A DNA stretch of 64,000 nt from Cryptomeria japonica. Its lineage: Eukaryota; Streptophyta; Pinopsida; Cupressales; Cupressaceae. The notes beneath the pieces are model-generated. The model was not told the DNA's origin. It saw only the letters and a program-made list of their open reading frames with translations, and ran no database searches. A program made the position numbers and the translations under genes. Numbering within the stretch: the stretch's first letter is position 1; each line of letters starts with the position of its first letter. Below, in pieces: positions 12,908 to 25,867 of the stretch. The stretch lies in assembly GCF_030272615.1 (NCBI RefSeq), contig NC_081410.1, positions 227,266,915 through 227,330,914 of the forward strand, read 5' to 3'.

Positions 12908-13086
12908 TAAATAGTCACTCTCCCTATCTCCATCTCCATATTAAAAGGTGCATCATGAATTAATTATGTAATGGCATTAGAATTCAAAACATAATGAATT
13001 AATTATGTAGCCATATAAGTAAAAAAAAATTCTATCAAGAAATAAATATTAAATAGATAATATACTAATCACATACCTCATACATT

Positions 13087-13185
13087 TCATTCATCATCAT
13101 GAACATGATGATGATGATGATGATGATGATGATTACCACCACCACCACCATTATCATTGTCTTCGTCATCACCACCACCACCACC

Positions 13186-13253
<68 letters not shown>

Positions 13254-16200
13254 TGAGAAACTGTTGATCGTGATCATCATCTACTTCATCTTCTACTTCT
13301 TCGGTATCTTCTTCTTCCATCACATTATACTTTATCAACCTTCTTCTTGGATCATGTCTAACAACAAAAGACCAACCCAGTTTATGTGGAACCTCTTAGT
13401 AAAATACCTGCTCACATTGGCTTGGAAGAACATAGGGCTCATCCCCAACTGGTTCAAATGACCTTGTATTAGCCATTGTAAAACCATTATCATGTTCAAT
13501 AATAGTTTTATCAGGATCATTTTTATTCAATCATAGCCTGTACCATTTGACGACGAACAAAACTAATTTAAAGGAATTAAAGTCATACTCAAGTGTATCA
13601 TCAAAAATGCCATAGTATCGATTTTGAGACTATTGAGGATGTATGTCATTTCTCGATGAAATATTTGGTACCTCAAAGACTGCAGTGATGCCAGAATCAC
13701 AAGTTTTCTTCGTATCATCCAACTTTTTGATGCAAAATTTATGACCATTGCAGCACATAGCGTTGTGGTGTTTGACTTGCGATATGTCAAACATGTCAAA
13801 TTTATTGCATTGTGAGTTGATAAACATATGGGTGATTAATAAATTTATACGTACCTGTTTATCTCTTAAACCATATGCTAAATCAATTTCCCTTTGCGTA
13901 ACATTGGAATCTCCATTACGTTTAGCTTCTTTAACCAATGAAGCCACACCTTCCCATGTTAATGTGTGACCAAAATGTTGACAATGTTCAATCCATACCG
14001 TCATCCAATCAATATTGTTTACAATATACAAATGTAGTGCATCCCACTATCGACCAACTGTACAAAAAATAAATAGACGTCTTACAACCGATTTATTTTG
14101 AAGATTAAGAATTAATTAACTACAATAACATCTTATAATCACCTCTCACTTTCCTCAATCTACCTTTCCCCGTCAAGTACTCCCCTTCGAATTTGTTAAT
14201 GGGGTTGGGATCCCAAATGCAATCCACGTGGATCTTTGCTACAAATTTAGGAAGATATTAAGAAATGTACACCATAGTCTGGTATACCATATATCCCTCC
14301 ACCATAGAACCCTCAGGATGTGCTCTTTGTCGAACCAAAGTCTTCCAAATTTTCAAGTGCCTCTCAACCATCCACATTGACCTAGTGTGTACAGGTTCAC
14401 ACAATTCAATCTCCTCAACTTGGTGTATGAGGTAGTGTTCTTGTGCATTTAAAAAAGATGAAGGTAGACACTTTTGCATTTCACACATTAGATGAGGAAT
14501 TTTTCTCTTCCAATATTTTATATCTTCTTTATGGATTTCTTTACATGACAACCACCTACAAGATATTCAAGACACAAAAAATTATTTTACATAACAAGTA
14601 AAACAAATCGCAAATATAATATCTATACAATGAACTAAACAAATATCACTACTTACCTCATGTATTTTCCAAGATCATATATGACTTTCTTGACATTATT
14701 GTTGAAGTCATCTGGGAGAGATAGAGGTAGAACGTAGTGCAACAATTATAAAATTATCTTTTCATTTTTTTCTAACATAATACAATGAAAAGTACATGCG
14801 CAGTACTTAAATACATAGTAAAAACACAAGAACATGAATTACCTTAACGAAGGTATGCCAATCATGCGTTTTCATCCCTAGCCCAAATTCACTTTTCTTT
14901 GATATGAGATTATTTATGTTAGCAACAAATCTTGTGGGAAATCAAATTTTTCGTATGACTTCTTTTATAGCATTGCTTTGCTGGTCCGTTAATAACCAAG
15001 GAAGCTCACTTATATTAATCTGGTCTCCATGGCTTTTTGATTGAATGATATTTATCATTGCATGATTGGAATCCTGAATGTCACTACATATTTTGACAAT
15101 TTTTTCTTTGTCACGACTTCCATCCAATATTTTCCATAATGCCTTTGTTATATTCTTTCCAATATGCATAGTATCAAACAAATGCACATTTTGTAACTGC
15201 TCGTAGTAGGGCAACCTACTAAATTGTCGGGGATAACTTTTTAGTCCCTTAGGAAGGTGGTCATTTATGCCTTCACGACCTTCACGATCATCAATCACAT
15301 CACCAGTAAACAAAACACAATAGAAAATATTTTTTATGACATAAACCATTAGATGGAATGGCTTTACCTTGACCATTAATTCTATTATATTCCAACTTCC
15401 ATAGGTGAGGTGTCATTCTTCATGGCTTTGAAAAGATGTTTTTCAGTATTTCGATACTTATGATTTTTGTGGAGAAAGTGCCTATACTCATCAAACACCC
15501 GCTTTCCTAAACTTTTTGAATGACGAGATTTCATCTTTGGACCACAAAATGGACATGCAAATTTTCCCTTTGTTTGAAGACCTACAAGATAATGTATAAT
15601 TGGATTAATATGTTAATTTTTTGAATTATAATGTTCATGCACAACTTAAACACTATAATATACCACAAAAATGTGTTAGCCCTGGGAAACCGTGTATTGT
15701 CCATAGAAGCATCACATGGAATTGAAATTGTCTTTGTCTTATTGGTCTAGAGATGTCATACATAGTGACACCATTCCATAACTCCAGCAACTCGTCGATA
15801 AGAGGCTCGATATATACATTCATATCTTTAACTTGGTACTTACCTAATCAAATGAACAAAAACATTACATAATTATTATGACCATTTTACTGCAATATTT
15901 ATAATTAAATGTAGACGACTATATTTAAATGATAAAATACCTGGAACTATCATTGCGAACATTATGTGCTCCCTCTTTATTGACATCCATGGAGGAATGC
16001 TATTGTTGATAACAAAAACAGGCCACACTGAGTAAACAAATCTCATCTCTCCAAATGGATTGACACCGTCCGCTGCCAATGAAAGCTTGAGATTACGAGG
16101 TTCTTCTTTAAAGTGTGGCCACTTTTCCTCTATGTCCATAAACGCTGAACCATCCATAGGCATTCGAATAATGTCATCTCAAATTCTATTGCGTGCATGG

Positions 16201-17256
16201 TAATCCATGAATTGTGCCAAGCTAGTGCACTTGAATAATCATTGCATACATAAAATAATGGGAATATAACGAAGAACCTTGCGAGGAACCCTTTTTGTTA
16301 TTTGATTTGTTTGATATCTACTGATATGATATCCAGGGCATTCGGTTCAAAATTCATGTTGTTTGTGATATATAATATGATCATTGGGACAAGCATCTAT
16401 TGCTTGATACTCCACTCCAATATCTTTCATAATGGCAGATAATTCTCAGTATGAGCGAGGTAGAATATTTGATGGTGGTAGCAAAAAATCACCTATCAAT
16501 CTACAACAAAAAAATATAATTTGTTAATATAAAGAATATTAATGGTACAACATGATTCACCATTTATTATGACATATATGACATACCTTAACATATGTGA
16601 GATTGTTATGTTGGATAAACCATTCATAACCTTCAAGTTCACCAACAACAATACAACAAAGAGAAGAGTTGTCCGCGAGCCTTCGTAAAGGGCCTTAGAT
16701 GCCTTCTCAAGTAGAGGGACATCATGAACAACATCAAGGTCATCTTCATCATCATGATCAGGTGTGCAAGTACTAAATGTGTCATGGATCAATGTATTTG
16801 TACCATCATCTTCAATTATGTTTTGTGGCTCATGATCATCATCTTCCATGGGATCATTATCTTCAGCTTTGATATTCACACCTCCATGTTCGTCCACTTC
16901 AAAACCCATATTCTCTGAGTTGTGTTGATCCATATCATGTGCTCTGGGGTGCTCAACCTATATAAAATTGATAAACATAAATAAACCATGATCATGATCT
17001 CATCATCAAGTGATTTCTTTTGTATATAAATTGTTAAAACAATATAATGAAAAACTTACCAATGGATGATAATCATGTCTAGTGACCATGCAGCCTACAA
17101 TGTTTCTTAGCTATTTTGATTAGAAGTCTTCTAGTCTTTAACCCCTTACAAATTTTGCAGGGACAATAACATTTTCCATCACCTTTTCTTTTCAAGTTAG
17201 ACCACAATCTAGCAATTGTCTCCTTATTTTGTTGTTCAGTGATATTGTCTGACATG
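13087..17256 (-). pseudogene. CACTA (En/Spm) TNP2-like transposase, decayed
   Basis: Multi-exon transposase of the En/Spm superfamily, which cuts and pastes the element. From 17256: MSDNITEQQNKETIARLWSN with a Cys pattern (CYCPCKIC) and a plausible GTAAG donor; an acidic exon near 16950-16500; DVPLLEKASKALYEGSR; then the transposase core NRI*DDIIRMPMDG, EEPRNLKLSLAADGVNPFGE and IPPWMSIKREHIMFAMIVPG (16190-15950). Further on are FACPFCG, YYEQLQNVHLFDTMHIGKNI (15240-15150), GLGMKTHDWH, then a DUF4218-like block (FLNAQEHYLIHQVEEIELCE and WMVERHLKIWKTLVRQRAHP, 14470-14300). Next comes a DUF4216-like block (YGIFDDTLEYDF, ANTRSFEPVGDEPYVLPSQ). The C-terminus is a homopolymer tail ending at 13087. 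Stops such as CGA-to-TGA before DDIIRMPM, and frameshifts, make it nonfunctional. Terminal CACTA repeats were not located. Confidence 0.88.
13099..13254. repeat. Compound trinucleotide microsatellite in the transposase tail
   Basis: Runs of ATG, ACC and ATC triplets. On the minus strand, in frame with the DUF4216-like block, they encode about 17 Asp, then 10 Gly, a short acidic spacer, 5 Gly and 9 His before the stop. Other frames give poly-Met, poly-Thr and poly-Ile ORFs, which are artefacts. Confidence 0.95.
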
Positions 17257-20200
17257 GTCTTTCTTCATAGGCAAGAAAATTAGGCTATAGAACTAGTTAT
17301 ATAGAAGTTAAAATGTTAGTTATGAAATCATGTTTTAGTATAATATACCAAATTAAATTACTTGAACATAGAAATTATGCAAATTGAACCAAAACCATTT
17401 AACTCTTCTTTTTCATCTCAAAACATATCTAATGGCTTTGTGGTATGCAATCCTTGTATCATATATTAAGTTTACTAATGTCTAATTGGGGTAATCCATG
17501 AGTGTCTAATGTGAATTTATTATCAATTTTGTGAAGTCATCGAGAGTATGGTGATAGTGGGATCATCTCAATATTGTCCAAATCAGTCTAAAAGGAAAGC
17601 AACTATCCATTCCCATGCTCATGCATACTTACATGACTAATGCTACCCTTGTGTATCCTAAACATTGGAGAGACCTTATCTGACTTGCCTAATCAATGTG
17701 GTTGCTATCCTAATATGAAATACTGAGTTCTACCCTTGCCTCTGCATCAAAATTCTCACATCATGTTTCTTCAACAAAACACACTAATATGAATTGAGCC
17801 AACACCATGAGGATATGATCAAGTATAATGGAAACTAATCATAATACGTGAAGACGGGGTTCACACATAAGTGTTGGCTCTCAATAATGCCACACTTCCA
17901 AAATTGTCAGTCTCAAGACTTAACCTATTGGGTCAACACTCATTGATGGCCACAAGGCCAAATCAATATATCTAGGCTTCAAACTCCTTACTCTAGGCTT
18001 GGAGGAGACTACACAAGGTCTATGAGCACTCACTTGGTATTACAATAGAAAGAGCCTTTCTCTAGAACTTTTTTTGCAACACACACATCATTGGTAATCA
18101 TTGTTATGATGGATGGTCTATTAGGACGGTAAATAAAATGCTTATTCTTTTTCCACCCTTTGAAACTACAACAAGGTATTTGACTTGGAAGGGTCCCCAC
18201 ACATCACTTCAAAAACAACATTAGGAAATTCAACCTTTTTCCTTCTCAATGCATTTTTTTTGTCTTCCACTGGTTTTCTCAGTCTGATACATAGTGATAT
18301 CAGACCTTTCATGGCATCATCACACACACCTTCCAATATGTAGTCCTTCAAATTTTAGGTGCCTACACACTATGTTGTTGTTAAGTATTGATGTAGTCTT
18401 AAGACATCTCATGAATCCATTACATGTCCACACTTGGGTTTACAAACACAACTCTGTCAAAACAAAAACAATATCACTAGTAAAACTATGACTGTGACAA
18501 TCAATACCCTTAGGACAGTCATAGAAATTTAATCTATTTCATTTGGTTTTGATCCACAAACCCTTCTGAAGGTTGCATGGGGTCCTCTCACCCCTCTCTC
18601 TATAATCAACCACTTCAAAATACCAATCGCTTGGTCTTCCCACCAAATTCTTCACTCTTACTACCTTTTACTGTCTGATACATAGAGATATCAGACTATC
18701 CTCATGCCCAAACACATACCAAATCTAATTTGGAGCCCTGCACACAACATAATATGATACATAGCATGAAAAAAGGTCTTCCCACACATTTGGGTGAATT
18801 TATATGCATGGGAGACCAAACTAGACATTATTTACTCCTCTCGGTAAACACTAGGTAGGGTTTTGACATTTTTTGGAAAAACTATGATATCTTCTTTAAA
18901 ACACTATGAAATTCAACGCCACAAAAAGACAAAATGAATTTAACTCTATAAACTGCAATCTTGTATTTATTTTTAATCGATGATTTCCTACATTGTTTGA
19001 TATGCCATCTTGTTAGAAATCTCATCTCTATTATGCTTTGATGGATGTCGCATCCTATTACAAACCTCACATTTTGGCACTGGCAGAAAGGATTTTAGAA
19101 AAGGTTGTGGAATATGGCTTTTACATCTACCAATTTCCATTCCATCTTGTGCATATGGATTTTACATGTAGAAGAAATAAATTTGATAAATAGGCCATAT
19201 GATGGATGATAAGTGAAGGATGTAAGTACTAAGGGTGTGGCACGAGTGGCTTTGGTACATGAAGGTGACTAGAGGTTGTGGAAGGAGAAATTGTGGAAGT
19301 TGGATCTATGGTAGAGGTGGGAGTAGATGTTATTTATGCACAAAAATGTTAAGCTAATACTCATAAAATAGCTAGGAATCCAACTTAAGGCATTCTATTT
19401 GTTAATAAATTTCTCTATCATTGAGCTACTGCCCCCTTTCTTGCCATTCCATTGTTGGCTTGAGTGTATATTATTTTTAACACCCATTATAAGACACATT
19501 ATAGGTTATTGGGTCTTCTAACCTAACCTAGCTTTGATAACATTTTGAGCTACTACTCATGGACTAGTTAGGTTACCAAGATATGACCTTCTATTTGTTG
19601 TTAAAATATGATCTATGACTAAGTATTAGAGGATCTTACTAACTTGGGTATCATGCTTTTATGTGTCTCTGACATGACTCCTAGTAACTATATAAGGATC
19701 TTACTAGTCCTAGATCTATGCCTTGTCTTTTTGATATGGTTTCTAGTGAGAATATATGAATCTTACTAGTTCTAAATGTCATAACTTTGTGTTTTGCATG
19801 CTCCATGTGTGTTACCAATGTTACTCATATTACTCACTTTGTACTTCACTTTTATCTCAACATTATAGATTGACAACATCATAAGTCTTGGGAGCTACCA
19901 CCTTTCCAAACTTGTAGTCATCTTGACTCTTCAATATCTTGGTGAAAGAATATTTGGTTTCTCCATATTTTCCCAAGAGTACATGAGCATAATTTCACAC
20001 TCTTGCTAAGAGGGGGCTAAATATTTCATCATAAGTTGTATCTCTTTATAGATATACACTAGGTTTGGACTCACTTTAGTGGTTGTGCCTTATTTATGCC
20101 TAATTGTACTTAGGTTTCAGAATGTTTCCATAAATTTGGTTGATTCCCTTATTCATGATGTTCCTCATGGTTCAATTTTCTAGGAATAGGGTCTTGGGAA

Positions 20201-23200
20201 CCCTTATTCATGTAAATTGGACCTAAAATTTGAAAGATGAATGTTGGATTCACAAATAGTAGGAATTTCCTCTTCAAATTTGGACTTTTCCAAAAGTTCA
20301 ATTTGAAAAGGTGCAAGCTGCATATAGATACAAGTCTATTTCTCATTTCAAACCCCTATAAACTCCAACCCACTTCTACCAATTTTTTAATCAAGCAATT
20401 CAAATAAATTGAGATCTATAATCAAGGAACAAGGCATTCAAAGATACAACTTTGTTACATTAGTTATGATCAACTACATTATGTTTTTCCATGATGAAAT
20501 CATACACTAACATGTTCTAGAAACATTAAACCATTTCAAAATTGAGGTATATTTGTAAATTTTTTATTTACATATATGTTTTGGAACATATTAACACAAA
20601 CTGTAATGTTATGAAGCTTCCTTTGCTAGATACCTCCCTAGAACTGGTTCAAGATGACTCTCACACACATTTGTAAATGTGCAAGGAAACACATATATGC
20701 CTAAGTATGAGAGCATGGTATAATTGCGGTATGTAGATGTCAATGACAAGCCTTATGTATAGGTCTAAGGAAAAGAATTGTGAGCAACACATCACTTTGT
20801 AGCACACATTAATAGAAGACATAGAAAGGAATAGCTACACCAACAAAATAGTGAATAAGAAGTAAACAAAGCCAAGTATCATTGAAAATATAGTAAAGAT
20901 CTTCTAGGATAGTGTTAAGAGAAGACACAAAGCCTCCTTAAGAAGTCATGAGAAGATGACACACAATAAGAACCAAATACACATGGCAAAGTACAAGTGA
21001 TAATAGTCACAACCAAATTAATAATAGTTAGATCATGGGCAAAGATTTGAAATGTAAATCTCAATGACAACCCAACCAAAGAGAAAAAGTTAGGACAAAG
21101 CCTATAAAAAAGAGATAGCCACAAAATAGTAACAAGTAGTCTATACACAATAAGATAGATCAATCCATGGTATAAATCATAGAACAACTAAAATCATGAA
21201 CCTTAATACCATGAAGAGAAAACCCAAAAGTTGATTTTGATAGTGAGATAAGTCATGAAGAATCCTCAAGTAGAGAGACTATATATTTGGCTAGTAAGAG
21301 GGCAACATATAGGCAAACACAGTAAAAAAGAGCCATCACTAGCTACTGTGTTTGATAATATTTATTGTAGATTCAATGTTTCAAAAGAAATAAAAATGGC
21401 CCATCATTTTCATTGGAAACATAGTCAAAATGATAAAATCATTGTCAAATTATATACATAAAAGACTCAGACCAAATCTAAGAATAGAGATAAAGTAGTA
21501 AAACAGATGTTCACTATCAAACAGGAAAGAGAGCAGTCTCAAAACACCAAAACACTTTAGGAAAATTGAACAAAAGACTTGGTCTGCAACTCTATCTTGT
21601 CTTTTCAATGATGATGAAGGCTCTTGTAGAATTAATTGTGCACTGTATTTCCATCTTTGTTCTAATCCTTAGCTTGCAAGATCACCATGTTTTGGGTATG
21701 GGGTGAATATTGTTTTTTCTCTCACTACTGCTAAGGTGGTATCCTTACGATCAAAGTATGACAATTACCAATATTATGAAGAAAACTCACATGAATAGAT
21801 CTAGTCACCTATGCAAACATTTTAGTTATCTTGTGACATTAAAAGAGGGCAATAGTAATAAGTCTTCATGATGGAAGTCCATTAAAGGTGGTAGTCAACA
21901 TAGTGAAAAAGCTTAATCATGTTTAGAGCAATAGGCAACCCTAAGAATAAGAAAAAATAGTCATGTGATAATGCATAGGACAACCTTAATGCCCAACTTT
22001 AGAGAGCATACAAGATGAATAATGATAGTCTACCAGCAAGGATAAAGACAGGGGTAAGTTTAGTGTCAGGTACGTATAAGCATGAATTTCCTGAGTTAGC
22101 ATTAGAGTATATATCAGCCAGTATGATATACATATTTAAATTCAGATTTGTGCATCATTGAATATAAATTAAGATGTTCTTAATCAAGCCAATGACAGTT
22201 AATATCATATTAAGTTAAGAAGGTAAATTTTATCTATTTATTCAAACATCATTAAAATAACATAATGTTACTGCCAGACATAACACATAAATATATATAT
22301 CTGCACATAATCTCAAGAATACATAATACAATCAGATTTAGGTTATGCAAATTATGGTAATACTGCAAATTCTTATAAGGAATAACAAAGTGATGATAAT
22401 GAAATGACAATAAGTGGTTAATACTGATACAAAGTAACACTAACAAGAAACTTTGATGACAATCTAATGCACATCACTGTTGAACTTACCCCTATCTCAT
22501 ATAACCCTATGTTGGCTAGGCCCCACCATAATTAGAAGATCCTAATTACTACTGTCCTAAACCTTGCATTGACTGTCACAATTTGACAGTGAGTTGAGTT
22601 AGTCCATTAGCGAGATTGGGAAAGAGTTTGGTATTGAGTTTGGTGTTGGTGGAAGGTTTAAGGAGGTACACTATGGCGTGAAATGACTCTTCTTGTCCCT
22701 CATGTGAATGTGCTCCTCTTGAAGTACTACGATATGGATGACCCTTCCTTTCATTTCCTACACCCTATTTTCTAACCCACACCTCATAACCTTTACCTCA
22801 CTTCCTATCATTATTACCTTCCATCTACCTTTGATATCCCCTCTCTTAACCTCCTTCACTTTCATACATCCTATCCTAAACCTTAACCTCATACACATTT
22901 ACTTTTACTTCACCTACCTAACCCCATTCCATCCTTCACATCCTTTTATCTCCCCCCATTCACTTTCCTACCTTCCAAACCCCTAACATATCCTAACTAC
23001 TCTTTCACTATTACATCCTTCATCACTTACCTCCCTATCTTATCCTAACCCACACCTCATAACCTTATACCTCTCAGCTTCCATTTTATACCACCTTCCT
23101 ATCACGGTATGCTTATCCTCCCTTCCAAAACAGTGAAAAAAATGGTACTCGATCACTACACAATGGTCTCACAATCCTGTAGTAGGGAGTTTCTATCCAA

Positions 23201-23959
23201 CCATATATACCAGCATCCATACCCAAGGTAAGCTCCTCAGCTAGAGCCTACATTCAGGCCACTTCCAACGGATTTCGGATACAAGAGTGGCACAATCTAT
23301 GGTTCTTCCCTATTTGATCAGGCAGGTTTAGGTCATCCCGCTCCTTAATTAGGGTCTGCCCTAAGAGGTTATGCCTATAAAGAGGATAATTGATCATTTC
23401 ATTTGATCAACCATCCAAATCAATCTTATTTATCTCTTTTTCTACCAGACAATGAATATGAGCTAGGGAAAAAAAATTATGAGCAAGAAAATTCATTATA
23501 AGAAGGATAAAACTTGATCATCAACCAACATAAATGCAACCTCCTATGTAAAATTCAAACAATTTCACCACTACATAAATAAAATTCAACACATTGTCAC
23601 AAACATAACAATTTTTTCTTCAAGAAAACATCCTATGAATGAATTGGTTGATTACCCTACCTTTTTTCTTCAACTGGATCTTAGCGGCACCGCAATCCAG
23701 AATTGTTTCCCTCCTTGTAATGCCCATTTTTTTTGTGAATATGGCAGAGGTCGATGGGACGAAGAGGTAAGATTAATGTTTATCAAATGACTTGGTCTTT
23801 TTTTTTTTAAAGTAATGCTCAGGGTCATCAAAATTTTGACGAATGCAGGCACTTTTTCAAAAAAACACAAATTTAGTCACAATATACCTTCTTCGTCAGA
23901 ATTTTAGGCAAAATGTATTATTGTTATAAATTGCATCTAACCATGCTGGATAAGTTCTA
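17257..23959. other. No recognisable gene
   Basis: No transposon protein, LTR pair or RNA gene was recognised. It should include the right end of the CACTA element, but no convincing terminus was seen. Local features are two identical-arm hairpins (18282-18305 and 18673-18696) and a pyrimidine-rich stretch at about 22740-23100 in which CTAACCCACACCTCATAACC occurs twice. The ORF at 22738-22986 is a low-complexity product of that stretch. Confidence 0.45.
18282..18696. repeat. Two copies of a 24-bp hairpin, 391 bp apart
   Basis: GTCTGATA and TATCAGAC form perfect 8-bp arms around an 8-bp loop at 18282-18305 (cataGTGA) and at 18673-18696 (cataGAGA). The flanks are weakly similar, so this may be an old segmental duplication. 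Confidence 0.7.
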
Positions 23960-24558
23960 GTGAATGCTCTAATAACCTTCTCTATATATCGGTTGTGTAA
24001 TGGTTGTTCTGCTACCGGTTATGTTGTGCACGTGAAACTACACACAGACACTTATGATTGCTGATCAAAATACTCACTGAAAATATTCGCAACCATTAAT
24101 CATTGCATCACACATCACATATATGATCTATTGCTGAAAAGATCTTCTTATATGTCCTTCTAAATTTACCATGGCTTCAATGAGAAATATAAACATGTCA
24201 GTTGCTGGAACAAAATGAAATCCAAACATAATCCTAATGACCATGTCAACCATCACACGTTACCACAAATCCATAAAAGAAATAATCGGGACCAAAAGAT
24301 TTCCTAACTGGGTCCTATCCATTACTGGGTTCCATATACACTTTACCAGGAACAAAACATGTTGCAGGGATTAGGACTTAGTTAGGTATGAAGTGAATGT
24401 TGGTGCTGGGGTAAAGAAATGCGAATAGCAATACCGGTTAAGTGCAATGAATGCCAGTTAACCAAACAATGAAACCATTGACCCTGAGATAGTGAGTTGT
24501 GATCAATGACAATCCAAAATGCCATTAACTCTTACTGGATGAGTGTCAATTGCCAACA
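23960..24558 (-). repeat. Probable minus-oriented Copia LTR fragment
   Basis: Read from 24558 on the minus strand the sequence starts TGTTGGCAATTGACACTCAT, a typical Copia LTR start, and continues through CCGGT-containing sequence like that of the other Sirevirus-type LTRs here. The left border was not found and no matching second LTR was seen. Confidence 0.4.
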
Positions 24559-24613
24559 CTGTCCTCTCCCCATTTCCCTTTTGTTGGTCCTATTTTTGGA
24601 GGATTGGGGCATG
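24559..24613 (+). repeat. Fragment of Gypsy-type LTR
   Basis: CTGTCCTCTCCCCATTTCCC through TTTTTGGAGG matches about 32841-32890 of the Gypsy-type LTR. It is cut on the right by the Copia 5' LTR at 24614, so the Copia element probably inserted into an older Gypsy LTR. Confidence 0.55.
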
Positions 24614-25805
24614 TGTTACTACTTATTAAGTTGCCATTAGTTTTATATCCAAAGTCATTCTATATACTCTAGTCGGTTACTACTACCAAAACATTCAGTC
24701 GGTATGCACATAGCAGTCGGTTATAGAAGAAAGTAGTCATAGAGCCCAGTATACACCGATCTATCTATCGAGTAACACTGTATGACTACCGAGCAGAAAC
24801 AATGATATACCAAGTTGATATACACCGAGTGAATCATGTTACCAAATTCATTGAATCTAGACACACATGGGAAAACGTGTTACAAGATCAAGGAAAAAAG
24901 AACCGTTATCGCATTGGAAATTGCACTTGAAGATTGTGTATGATTTCGAGGTCATCTATCCAATGAAATATCTTGCATGGTTATTCATTCGATAAATCAT
25001 GTTTGTAAGATCGAAGCAATGAACCTGATCACCGACATAAGATATCTATTTATACAACATGAATTGAGGATCAAAAAAAATGAAAATAAAGAAGAGATGG
25101 ATGTGTGTGAAGCAAGACACATGTGACAGATAAGGAAGCACTGAGTAATGTGACTGTCAGAGACATAGAGGTCACCGAGAAGCATTTCAGAGAATAGTCA
25201 AGGTACAGAGTAAACAGAAGGGTTTACAGAGTTACTTTATGGGTTACTGAGGTATGCTATAAGCAAGGTAATCTCATTTTGAGCAAATAGAATTTGCTAT
25301 AACATTCCAGATGTAAAGTTGCATATATTTGTAAAGATTTTATTGTAATATTTTGAATTTGTAAGAGAAACCTTTAACAGGGTAAAAGACTCTAACAAAG
25401 TCTATAAATTGTAAAGCCTTTAACTAGGTGCAACATTTAGAATAAGTGTTGTAAAATCCTTTAGCAAGGTAGATCTAATGATCTTGATACTCCTAACAGG
25501 GTAAGCTATCAGAAATAGCTGAACATGTAGCTCTAACTGAGCAACCTTTATTATTGCAGTAGTGAAGTTGTGGGAGCCATCCCCACCGCAGTTTTTCTCT
25601 CTAACCAAGAGTTTCTACATAACCAAAATATATGTGTTATGGAAGTGAATCATGTATGATTGTTATTTATTTGTTTTAGCTTCATGTTATGTTACATCAG
25701 CTTTTGGTTTATGCATATTAGTGAAGATATTTTTGAAGAAAGGATTTGTAGTACTGATTCACCCCTCCCCTCTCAGTACATTAGCTTTCCATATTGAGCC
25801 TAACA
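24614..25805 (+). repeat. 5' LTR of the pol-less Copia element
   Basis: It begins TGTTACTACTTATTAAG and ends CCTAACA just before the PBS, giving a TG...CA LTR of 1,192 bp. The first roughly 750 bp recur at 31316-32065 with only scattered differences. It carries several ACCGAG/CGGT motifs and a candidate TATA box at 25047-25056. Confidence 0.88.
25047..25056 (+). promoter_or_regulatory. Candidate TATA box, 5' LTR
   Basis: TATTTATACA lies in the middle of the LTR and is conserved in the 3' LTR copy near 31748. The call rests on motif and conservation only. Confidence 0.45.
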
Positions 25806-25807
25806 AT

Positions 25808-25819
25808 TGGTATCAGAGC
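25808..25819 (+). other. Primer binding site (initiator Met tRNA type)
   Basis: TGGTATCAGAGC, two bases after the LTR end, is the standard plant Copia sequence complementary to the 3' end of initiator methionine tRNA. Confidence 0.92.
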
Positions 25820-25867
25820 TTGAATCTTGGAAAAGGGCTTAACAACCTAAAGAAAAAGATCTTATCA

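Noticed and set aside
13065-13461. Poly-Met, poly-Thr and poly-Ile ORFs
   Set aside because: Other-frame readings of the trinucleotide tract; only the Asp/Gly/His frame joins the transposase.
22738-22986. 82-codon plus-strand ORF
   Set aside because: Low-complexity pyrimidine-rich sequence without a motif.
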